This document shows positions 24,330 to 29,994 of a stretch of DNA of 29,994 nt, piece by piece. Position numbers and translations under genes: made by a program. Under the pieces are notes generated by a model. The model was not told the DNA's origin. It worked only from the letters and a program-made list of their open reading frames with translations, and did not search any database. The DNA is from GCA-2718845 sp913041905 (GTDB lineage: Bacteria > Pseudomonadota > Gammaproteobacteria > GCA-002705445 > GCA-002716945): positions 1 to 29,994 of the forward strand of contig CAJWJQ010000011.1 of assembly GCA_913041905.1 (NCBI GenBank), read 5' to 3'. Position 1 is the stretch's first letter. Each line of letters begins with the position of its first letter.

Positions 24330-25630
24330 CTGTAAGTTCAAATCTAATTATAAATAATTCAAATCCATTTGAAGGTGAAGTTTCTATTCCAGGTGACAAA
24401 TCTATCACTCATAGAGCAATAATGATCTCATCTCTTTGCAATGGAAAAATTAATATATCAAATGCTCTGGTATCAGATGATTGCGAACACACAATTAATG
24501 TATTTAGAGAATTAGGAGTTAATATAGAAATAAAAGATGATATGGTTAGTGTTACTGGAAAAGGATTAACTTCTTTAAAAAAACCAAACAAAAAATTATA
24601 TGCCGGTAATTCAGGCACATTAATGAGAATAATAGCAGGTATTCTTGCTACCCAAGATTTTACCTCTTCTATAAGTGGTGACAAATCATTAAACACAAGA
24701 CCTATGAAACGGATTGAAGACCCTTTAAAAATGTTTGGGGCTAATATTATTTCGAAAAATAGTATGCCACCTTTATCGTTTAAACCTTCTAAGAGTCTTA
24801 AACCCATATCTTATGTAAGTAATTTGCCAAGCGCACAAGTTAAATCTTGTTTAATATTTGCCGCTTTGTTTATTGATGGAACATCTGTTATAACGGAAAA
24901 AACCAAAACAAGAGATCATACCGAGAGATTATTAGAATATTTAGAATATCCAATATCTATCGAAGATAACGCTATAAATATTTTTGGAAAAAAATCTTTT
25001 AAATGCAAAGATATTGTTGTCCCATCAGATATTTCGTCCGCTGCATTTTTTATAGTAGCCGCTCTTATTAGAAAAGATTCAAAATTAGTTTTAAAAAACA
25101 TAGGAATAAATAAATTAAGAATAGGGTTAATTGAAATTTTAATAGAAATGGGGGCCAACATCAGGGTTTTTAATAAATCTGTTATTTGTAATGAGTCAGT
25201 TGCAGATATTGAAGTTCAGTATTCTGAATTAAAACCAATAAATATATCTGGTGAAAAAATATCTAGATTAATTGATGAACTCCCAATATTATTTATTGCT
25301 TGTGCGGTTTGCAAGGGTATTTCTGAATTTCATGATATAGGAGAATTACGATTCAAGGAAAGCGATAGAATAAAATCTATGGAAGAAGGATTAAATGTAT
25401 TAGGCATAAAAACTTTATCAACAACTGATTCATTAAAAATATTTGGAGGGAGTTTTAATGGAGGCATTGTTAATAGTAATCATGACCATAGAGTTGCCAT
25501 GTCATTTATAGTTGCTGGAGCAATATCAAAGAAGCCCATTACAGTTTTAAATACAGAAAATATACCGACATCATTTCCAAATTTTAAAACCACCATTAAT
25601 GGCATTGGAGCAGAGGTTTATGAAGTATGA
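24326..25630 (+). CDS. aroA: 3-phosphoshikimate 1-carboxyvinyltransferase (EPSP synthase)
   Basis: AroA adds the enolpyruvyl group of PEP to shikimate-3-phosphate, the step before AroC. Substrate-binding GDKSITHRA contains Lys25, Ser26 and Arg30. AGNSGTLMRIIAGIL is at 93-107, TRPMKRIEDPL at 124-134, LPSAQVKSCLIFAALFIDG at about 168-186, RFKESDRIKSMEEGL near 348, and DHRVAMSFIVAGA near 388. The NSGT-type loop and RPMKR spacing resemble class II (Bacillus/Pseudomonas-like) rather than E. coli class I enzymes. This is a judgement from motifs only. Length 434 is normal. It overlaps tyrA and cmk by four nt each. Confidence 0.96.
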   Translation: MTVSSNLIINNSNPFEGEVSIPGDKSITHRAIMISSLCNGKINISNALVSDDCEHTINVFRELGVNIEIKDDMVSVTGKGLTSLKKPNKKLYAGNSGTLMRIIAGILATQDFTSSISGDKSLNTRPMKRIEDPLKMFGANIISKNSMPPLSFKPSKSLKPISYVSNLPSAQVKSCLIFAALFIDGTSVITEKTKTRDHTERLLEYLEYPISIEDNAINIFGKKSFKCKDIVVPSDISSAAFFIVAALIRKDSKLVLKNIGINKLRIGLIEILIEMGANIRVFNKSVICNESVADIEVQYSELKPINISGEKISRLIDELPILFIACAVCKGISEFHDIGELRFKESDRIKSMEEGLNVLGIKTLSTTDSLKIFGGSFNGGIVNSNHDHRVAMSFIVAGAISKKPITVLNTENIPTSFPNFKTTINGIGAEVYEV

Positions 25631-26307
25631 GTAACATACCGATAATTGCAATAGATGGTCTTGCAAGTTCTGGAAAGTCATCCATATCAAAACTATTATC
25701 TAAAAAACTAAAATTTTATTTCTTAGACAGTGGGGTTTTGTATAGATCTATAGGTTATATAAATAGACTAGAATCTATGGATTTAAATTCTGAAAAAGTA
25801 GTAAAAAACATAATTAGTAATATTGCATTATTACCTTCTAAAAACTTACAATTCCAAGTTTTCTATAAAAATAAGGATATCACTAATTTTTTGTATTCAG
25901 AAGAAATAGGATTACAAGCATCTATAGTTTCTCAATACCATTCAGTAAGAGAATCATTGCTTTTTTTACAACATTCATGTGTTCAAGACCCTGGCCTAAT
26001 AGCTAATGGAAGAGACATGGGAACAAAAGTTTTTCCAAATGCAAAATTAAAAATATACTTTATAGCAGATTTAGAAATAAGGGCTAATAGACGACATAAG
26101 CAATTACTAGATTCTGGTGTTAGCTCAGACTTAGGGGGTATTAAAAAAATGTTAAGAGATAGAGATAATAGTGATAAAGATAGAATTATATCTCCGTTAA
26201 AAGCTGCGGATGATGCTATTATCATAGATTCAAGTAATTTAAAACCTGATACAGTTCTTGATAAAATCCTTGAATTGTATAATATATCAGAAGCTTGTAA
26301 TAAATGA
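25627..26307 (+). CDS. cmk: Cytidylate kinase
   Basis: Cmk phosphorylates CMP and dCMP with ATP. The P-loop reads AIDGLASSGKSSISKLL with Lys17; most Cmk proteins have GPSGSGKGT there, so the loop is variant but still fits the Walker A rule. YFLDSGVLYRSIGY binds CMP, GRDMGTKVFPNAKLKIYFIAD follows, and the lid shows RDRDNSDKDRIISPL. Length 226 is the E. coli value of about 227. The position before rpsA is conserved throughout proteobacteria. It overlaps aroA by four nt. Confidence 0.95.
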   Translation: MSNIPIIAIDGLASSGKSSISKLLSKKLKFYFLDSGVLYRSIGYINRLESMDLNSEKVVKNIISNIALLPSKNLQFQVFYKNKDITNFLYSEEIGLQASIVSQYHSVRESLLFLQHSCVQDPGLIANGRDMGTKVFPNAKLKIYFIADLEIRANRRHKQLLDSGVSSDLGGIKKMLRDRDNSDKDRIISPLKAADDAIIIDSSNLKPDTVLDKILELYNISEACNK

Positions 26308-26310
26308 GGT
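26306..26310 (+). promoter_or_regulatory. Ribosome binding site of rpsA
   Basis: GAGGT overlaps the cmk stop codon and lies 10 nt before the rpsA ATG. It is one of the few recognisable Shine-Dalgarno sequences in the window and supports the rpsA start at 26321. Confidence 0.5.
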
Positions 26311-26320
26311 ATAACTATTA

Positions 26321-27715
26321 ATGCAATCAGAATTTGAAACGTTGTTTAAAGACAGCATGGAAAAAATTGACATGACTCCTGGGAGTTTAGTTAATGCAGA
26401 AGTCATAGAAATAAGGAATGATTATATTGTCATAAACGCAGGACTTAAATCAGAAGGAATCATACCAAAAAATCAATTCCTTGATTCTAGTGGCGAGTTA
26501 GAAATAAAAGTTGGCGATTCTGTAGAAGTAATGCTTGATATTGTGGAAGATGGATATGGAGAGACAATTCTCTCGCGTGAAAAAGCTAAACGCACAAAAG
26601 TTTGGTCAGAACTTGAAAAGATTCAAACTTCTCAAGAAATAATACAAGGCAAAGTATGTGGAAAAGTCAAAGGAGGCTTTACAGTTGAGCTTATGGATAT
26701 TAAAGCTTTTTTACCAGGATCATTGGTTGACGTAAGACCAACTAAAGACGTTGACTATATAGAAGGTAAGATTTTAGATTTTAAGATTATAAAAATGGAT
26801 AAAATTAGAAATAATATAGTTTTATCTAGAAAAGCAGTACTGATGGACCAAGGAGCAAGTTCCGATGAAACGGCAGAGAAATATACTGAGGGTAAAACTG
26901 TTACTGGTTTTATAAAAAATTTAACAGATTATGGAGCATTTATAGATTTAGGCGGAATAGATGGTTTATTGCATATCACTGACATATCATGGAAAAGAAT
27001 TAGTCATCCAAGTGAAATTTTAAAAGTTGGAGATGAAATAAAGGTTATTGTATTAAAATTTGATTCAGAAAAAAATAGAGTTAGCCTTGGAATGAAACAA
27101 CTTCAAGATGATCCTTGGAATAAAGTTACAGAAAATTTAGAAGTTGATAATAACTATAAAGGTAAAGTTACAAATATTGCGGATTATGGTGTCTTTATTG
27201 ATTTAGGTAATGATGTTGAGGGTTTAATAAGAACGTCAGAATTAAATTGGACAAATAAAAATATAAACCCTAACAAAGTAACAAATTTAGGTGATGAGTT
27301 GGAAGTTAAAGTAATAGAAATAGATGATGAAAAAAGAAGAGTGTCGTTAAGTCTAAAGCGATGTCTTGAGAATCCATGGATACAGTTTTCAGAAAATCAT
27401 AAAAAAGGTGAAATTATAAAAAGCCAAATTAAGTCAATAACAGATTTTGGAATTTTTGTTGGTCTTGATGGAGATGTTGATGGTTTGATACATATAACTG
27501 ATATTACACAAGACGATAACCAAGAAGAGGCGATAAGAATGTTTAAAAAAGGGGACGAGGTTGAGTCAATAATTTTATCAATAGATGCCGAAAGAGAAAG
27601 AGTATCTTTAGGTATTAAACAATTAACTTCTGAACAAAACACTCCTGATAGCGAATCTAAACAAGATACTCCTGATAGCGAACCCAAACAAGATGCTCCT
27701 GATGGTACATCGTAG
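26321..27715 (+). CDS. rpsA: 30S ribosomal protein S1, five-domain form
   Basis: S1 binds the 30S subunit through S2 and helps recruit and unfold mRNAs, especially those with weak Shine-Dalgarno sites. Five S1 (OB-fold) repeats are visible at about 20-86, 106-172, 189-257, 276-344 and 362-432. Repeat 1 (GSLVNAEV, REKAKR), repeat 2 (GKVKGGFTVEL, FLPGSLVDVRP) and repeat 5 (SITDFGIFVGLDGDVDGLIH, DAERERVSLGIKQL) align well with E. coli domains 1, 2 and 5. E. coli S1 has six domains and 557 residues. Here domain 6 is absent and is replaced by a short acidic, Ser/Pro/Gln-rich tail (437-464) built from a nine-residue repeat. The reading frame closes with TAG, seven nt before ihfB. Confidence 0.95.
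   Translation: MQSEFETLFKDSMEKIDMTPGSLVNAEVIEIRNDYIVINAGLKSEGIIPKNQFLDSSGELEIKVGDSVEVMLDIVEDGYGETILSREKAKRTKVWSELEKIQTSQEIIQGKVCGKVKGGFTVELMDIKAFLPGSLVDVRPTKDVDYIEGKILDFKIIKMDKIRNNIVLSRKAVLMDQGASSDETAEKYTEGKTVTGFIKNLTDYGAFIDLGGIDGLLHITDISWKRISHPSEILKVGDEIKVIVLKFDSEKNRVSLGMKQLQDDPWNKVTENLEVDNNYKGKVTNIADYGVFIDLGNDVEGLIRTSELNWTNKNINPNKVTNLGDELEVKVIEIDDEKRRVSLSLKRCLENPWIQFSENHKKGEIIKSQIKSITDFGIFVGLDGDVDGLIHITDITQDDNQEEAIRMFKKGDEVESIILSIDAERERVSLGIKQLTSEQNTPDSESKQDTPDSEPKQDAPDGTS
27641..27703 (+). repeat. 27-nt coding tandem repeat at the 3' end of rpsA
   Basis: A 27-nt unit starting ACTCCTGATAGCGAA occurs at 27641-27667, again at 27668-27694 with a few substitutions, and begins a third time at 27695 (GCTCCTGAT). 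It encodes TPDSESKQD, TPDSEPKQD and APDGTS. Because the unit is a multiple of three, copy-number changes would keep the frame. Confidence 0.85.
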
Positions 27716-27721
27716 GCAGTT

Positions 27722-28012
27722 ATGATTTTAAATAAATCAGAATTAATATTAAAACTATCAGAAAAATTTAAATCTTATACATCATCTGACATAGATTATT
27801 CAGTAAAAAAAATATTAGAACATATATCAAAATCTCTTTATTCTGGTGATAGAGTAGAAATCAGAGGGTTTGGTACTTTTTCATTACACCATTACAATTC
27901 AAGAACAGCTAGAAACCCTAAAACCGGTGAGTCTGTAGCTCTAGAGAAAAGATCAAACATACATTTTAAACCAAGCAAAGAATTAAAAAATAGAGTAAAC
28001 AATAAAAATTAG
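27722..28012 (+). CDS. ihfB: Integration host factor, beta subunit
   Basis: IHF-beta pairs with IHF-alpha to bend DNA sharply at specific sites. The 96-residue protein begins MILNKSELILKLSEKF and shows RVEIRGFGTFSLHHYNSRTARNPKTGESV, here given in two parts: RVEIRGFGTF at 45-54 and RTARNPKTGESV at 61-72. The latter contains the intercalating proline. FKPSKELKNRVN ends the protein. The position directly after rpsA is the classical ihfB locus, which separates it from HU. A 50-nt gap to lapA follows. Confidence 0.95.
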   Translation: MILNKSELILKLSEKFKSYTSSDIDYSVKKILEHISKSLYSGDRVEIRGFGTFSLHHYNSRTARNPKTGESVALEKRSNIHFKPSKELKNRVNNKN

Positions 28013-28032
28013 TATTTTATTTCTCTTCATTT

Positions 28033-28038
28033 TATAAT
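28033..28038 (+). promoter_or_regulatory. Candidate -10 element for lapA-lapB
   Basis: A perfect TATAAT lies in the 50-nt gap between ihfB and lapA, 24 nt before the lapA ATG. No good -35 hexamer stands at the right distance. In E. coli lapAB have their own regulated promoters, so a start here is plausible, but chance is not excluded. Confidence 0.3.
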
Positions 28039-28062
28039 ATTAATAGCATAAGATAGAGTAGT

Positions 28063-28356
28063 ATGTTCAGAATTGTAATATTTATTATAACTTTATTTTT
28101 CTTAGCTTTGTCTATCACTGTTTCTATGTTAAATACAAATATTATAGACATCAATCTTTATTTAAAAACATATAGTGGGCCTTTACCATTGTTTTTGTTT
28201 ATAAGTTTTTTACTTGGCTCTTTTTTAGCTTTATTGTTTTTTCTTTCGGCATATATAAAGCATAAACATGAAAATATGAATCTTAGAAAAACAATGAAAA
28301 TCAGAGAAGATGAAATCGATAGCATGAGGAAAAATCCGCTAAGAGACGACCACTAA
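28063..28356 (+). CDS. lapA: Lipopolysaccharide assembly protein A
   Basis: LapA (formerly YciS, DUF1049) is a small inner-membrane protein that works with LapB in lipopolysaccharide control. The 97 residues contain two hydrophobic helices (about 3-23 and 42-65). The short loop between them carries NIIDINLYLKTYSGPLPL, the typical family pattern, and a charged, probably coiled tail follows (66-90, HKHENMNLRKTMKIREDE). The start is preceded by a purine-rich AGATAGAG. The stop overlaps the lapB ATG by one nt (TAATG), and the ihfB-lapA-lapB-pyrF order matches other gammaproteobacteria. Confidence 0.9.
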   Translation: MFRIVIFIITLFFLALSITVSMLNTNIIDINLYLKTYSGPLPLFLFISFLLGSFLALLFFLSAYIKHKHENMNLRKTMKIREDEIDSMRKNPLRDDH

Positions 28357-29534
28357 TGCTTTATGTATTTATAGCACTTGCAGTGATATTAATTGCAACA
28401 GGTTACTACTATCTAAAACCAGAAAAAATAATAACTAAGAATATTTTTAATGCTGAATATTTTAGAGGATTAAATTATTTACTCAATAATGAGGAAGATA
28501 AAGCATTTAAAATTTTTACCGCATTAATGGACGTTGACAGCTCAACAATTGAGACACATCTTGCTCTTGGTGGATTATATAGGAAAAGAGGTGAATTTGA
28601 TAAAGCTATTCTAATACATCAAAATTTATTATCACGACCTACATTAGAAAATGAACTTAAGAATCAAGCATTATATGAATTAGCAAAAGATTTTCAGTCT
28701 GCTGGACTCTATGACAGATCTGAAAAAATTTTTAAAAACCTATCAGAAATTAATAGTTACAATCAATCATGTAAAGAACATCTTTTAAAATTATATGAGG
28801 TTACCAAAGATTGGGAGAAAGCAATTAATGTGGTAAATACATTAAGTAGTGATAATGTTAATGGTAATGGTAAAATTACACTTTTATCTCAATATTATTG
28901 CGAGATATCTAAAATAAATTTTGAGAACAGTGAGCTTGAAAAGGCAGTTGCTATTTCCAAAAAAGCTTTGAAGGTAGATCAGAATTGTATTAGAGCTAAC
29001 TTACAATTAGCTAAGTATTATTCAAAAAATGATGTAAATATTTCAGCACAGTATTATCAATTAGTTATATCTCAAAATATAGATTTTGCAAAATATATAT
29101 CATCTAAAATTATAGAGCTTGGGAAAAAAGTAAATAGTAGTGATGTTATACTAAATACAATATTGTCAATTTCTAAAATGAAAGAGCTACCATTTATCCC
29201 TGACATTTACTTGTTTTTACTATATGAAAAAGACGAGGTGAGCGCAGAAAAATATTTAAATTATCATAAAATGAATAACCCTATAACAGATTTTGTTATA
29301 AATCATACCATTGCATTATCTAAACCCGAGTCTCAATCGTTGCCAGTTATAGATAATATAACTAAATCTTACCAGAAAATTTTTTCAACTAGTTGTTATT
29401 TTCTTTGTAATAACTGTGGATATAAATCCCACGTATTAAATTGGTTATGTCCTAGTTGTAACCATTGGAATTCGATTGTACCAAAATCACCTATTGATAT
29501 AATAGAAGAGAGCTCTAATGATGACCAAAGATAA
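28356..29534 (+). CDS. lapB: Lipopolysaccharide assembly protein B
   Basis: LapB (YciM) is an inner-membrane adaptor that promotes FtsH degradation of LpxC, balancing lipopolysaccharide and phospholipid synthesis. An N-terminal anchor (about 2-19, LYVFIALAVILIATGYYYL) is followed by TPR-type helical repeats (for example THLALGGLYRKRGEFDKAI and ALYELAKDFQSAGLYDRSE). A C-terminal rubredoxin-like metal site has Cys351, Cys354, Cys365 and Cys368 (CNNCGYKSHVLNWLCPSC). Length 392 equals the E. coli protein (389). Together with lapA it indicates an LPS-bearing Gram-negative cell. It overlaps pyrF by about 17 nt. Confidence 0.95.
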   Translation: MLYVFIALAVILIATGYYYLKPEKIITKNIFNAEYFRGLNYLLNNEEDKAFKIFTALMDVDSSTIETHLALGGLYRKRGEFDKAILIHQNLLSRPTLENELKNQALYELAKDFQSAGLYDRSEKIFKNLSEINSYNQSCKEHLLKLYEVTKDWEKAINVVNTLSSDNVNGNGKITLLSQYYCEISKINFENSELEKAVAISKKALKVDQNCIRANLQLAKYYSKNDVNISAQYYQLVISQNIDFAKYISSKIIELGKKVNSSDVILNTILSISKMKELPFIPDIYLFLLYEKDEVSAEKYLNYHKMNNPITDFVINHTIALSKPESQSLPVIDNITKSYQKIFSTSCYFLCNNCGYKSHVLNWLCPSCNHWNSIVPKSPIDIIEESSNDDQR

Positions 29535-29994
29535 TAACAAAATAATTATTGCCTTAGATTATTCAAACAAAAATGATGTATTTTCATTATGTGAAAAAAT
29601 AAACCCTAACGAGTGCAGACTTAAAATTGGCAAACAACTGTTTACAAAATATGGACCAGAAATTGTAAATCAATTACAAAACAAAGGGTTTGAAATTTTT
29701 CTAGATTTAAAATTTCATGATATACCAACCACTGTTTATAAGGCATGCGTAGAAGCATATAAGCTTGGAATTTGGATGTTGAACATACATCTTCTAGGAG
29801 GAAAACCTATGATCGATGCGGCAATTAACGCTAAGAATGAAGTTAATCCAAATGCAAAGTTAATTGGCGTAACTTTATTAACAAGTCATTCAAGTGAAGA
29901 CTTAGAGTATATTGGCAATGAAAAAAGGTCCGATGTGGTTAATAAATTATCAATGATAGCAAATGAATTAGGGTTAGACGGAATAGTATGTTCA
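29518..29994 (+). CDS. pyrF: Orotidine 5'-phosphate decarboxylase (partial, 3' end outside window)
   Basis: PyrF decarboxylates OMP to UMP, the last step of pyrimidine synthesis. The open frame runs to the window end. It begins MTKDNNKIIIALDYSNKNDV and contains the catalytic Asp-Lys-x-x-Asp array in IFLDLKFHDIPTTV (Asp62, Lys64, Asp67, counted from the second ATG). LKIGKQLFTKYGPEIV and LIGVTLLTSHSSEDL follow. The segment usually read as NVHASGG is NIHLLGG here. Two adjacent ATGs (29518, 29521) are possible starts; AGAGAG lies 5-8 nt before them. About 158 residues are visible of an expected 230 or so. Confidence 0.94.
   Translation, partial: MMTKDNNKIIIALDYSNKNDVFSLCEKINPNECRLKIGKQLFTKYGPEIVNQLQNKGFEIFLDLKFHDIPTTVYKACVEAYKLGIWMLNIHLLGGKPMIDAAINAKNEVNPNAKLIGVTLLTSHSSEDLEYIGNEKRSDVVNKLSMIANELGLDGIVCS

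Noticed and set aside
24409..24807. Antisense open frame of 132 codons inside aroA
   Set aside because: Same reason: a full set of AroA motifs is on the plus strand, and the antisense translation is hydrophobic and low in pattern.
27641..27703. Repeat array as CRISPR-like
   Set aside because: The units are contiguous with no spacers, in frame within rpsA, and encode a clear peptide repeat.
1..29994. Search by eye for insertion sequences, integrases, phage genes, toxin-antitoxin pairs, restriction or CRISPR-Cas genes
   Set aside because: Every gene of substantial length belongs to a core metabolic, informational or envelope family, apart from the partial exported protein at the left edge; no terminal inverted repeats or composition shifts stood out.

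Overview
The window looks like a piece of chromosome from an AT-rich, streamlined gammaproteobacterium. G+C is roughly 30% by eye, genes are packed end to end, and no mobile elements are visible. Two gene orders familiar from Pseudomonas and relatives are present and fused into one stretch: leuC-leuD-leuB-asd-fimV-truA-trpF...accD-folC-dedD-cvpA-purF, and mupP/gph-ubiG facing gyrA-pheA-hisC-tyrA-aroA-cmk-rpsA-ihfB-lapA-lapB-pyrF. Low G+C with this synteny suggests a marine oligotroph such as the SAR86 group. That placement is inference and no marker was compared.

Layout. 1-77 (-) is the start of an exported protein cut by the window edge. 195-267 (-) is tRNA-Arg(CCU), with an exact 12-nt tandem duplication between the two. 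319-981 (+) is tsaB, meeting psd tail to tail; psd and a SCO1-like gene form a minus-strand pair. A short divergent region with a good sigma70-like promoter starts a plus-strand run from aroC at 2.5 kb to an L,D-transpeptidase at 17.2 kb. It has 16 genes with gaps of 47 nt or less, and most neighbours overlap. A minus-strand pair follows (mupP/gph-like and ubiG), then a 202-nt divergent region, then a second plus-strand run from gyrA to pyrF, which leaves the window.

Biology. The window is dominated by amino-acid synthesis. It covers leucine (leuCDB), the aspartate family (asd), the late shikimate steps (aroA, aroC) and the branches to tryptophan (trpF, trpB, trpA), phenylalanine (pheA) and tyrosine (tyrA), with hisC supplying an aminotransferase. 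Mixed in are fatty-acid (accD), folate (folC), purine (purF), pyrimidine (pyrF, cmk) and ubiquinone (ubiG) synthesis, tRNA modification (tsaB, truA), translation and DNA topology (rpsA, gyrA, ihfB), and envelope genes (psd, fimV-like, SPOR protein, cvpA, L,D-transpeptidase, lapA, lapB).

I found no CRISPR array, insertion sequence, prophage, toxin-antitoxin or defence system, and no clearly new system. The items worth a second look are reduced or altered versions of known proteins: a five-domain ribosomal protein S1 with a repeat-built acidic tail, a very small FimV-like protein with a lysine-rich linker, an L,D-transpeptidase without a signal peptide, and a P-protein whose regulatory motif has lost its arginine. 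No gene-free stretch exceeds 300 bases; the longest are 78-318, which holds the tRNA, and 18560-18761.
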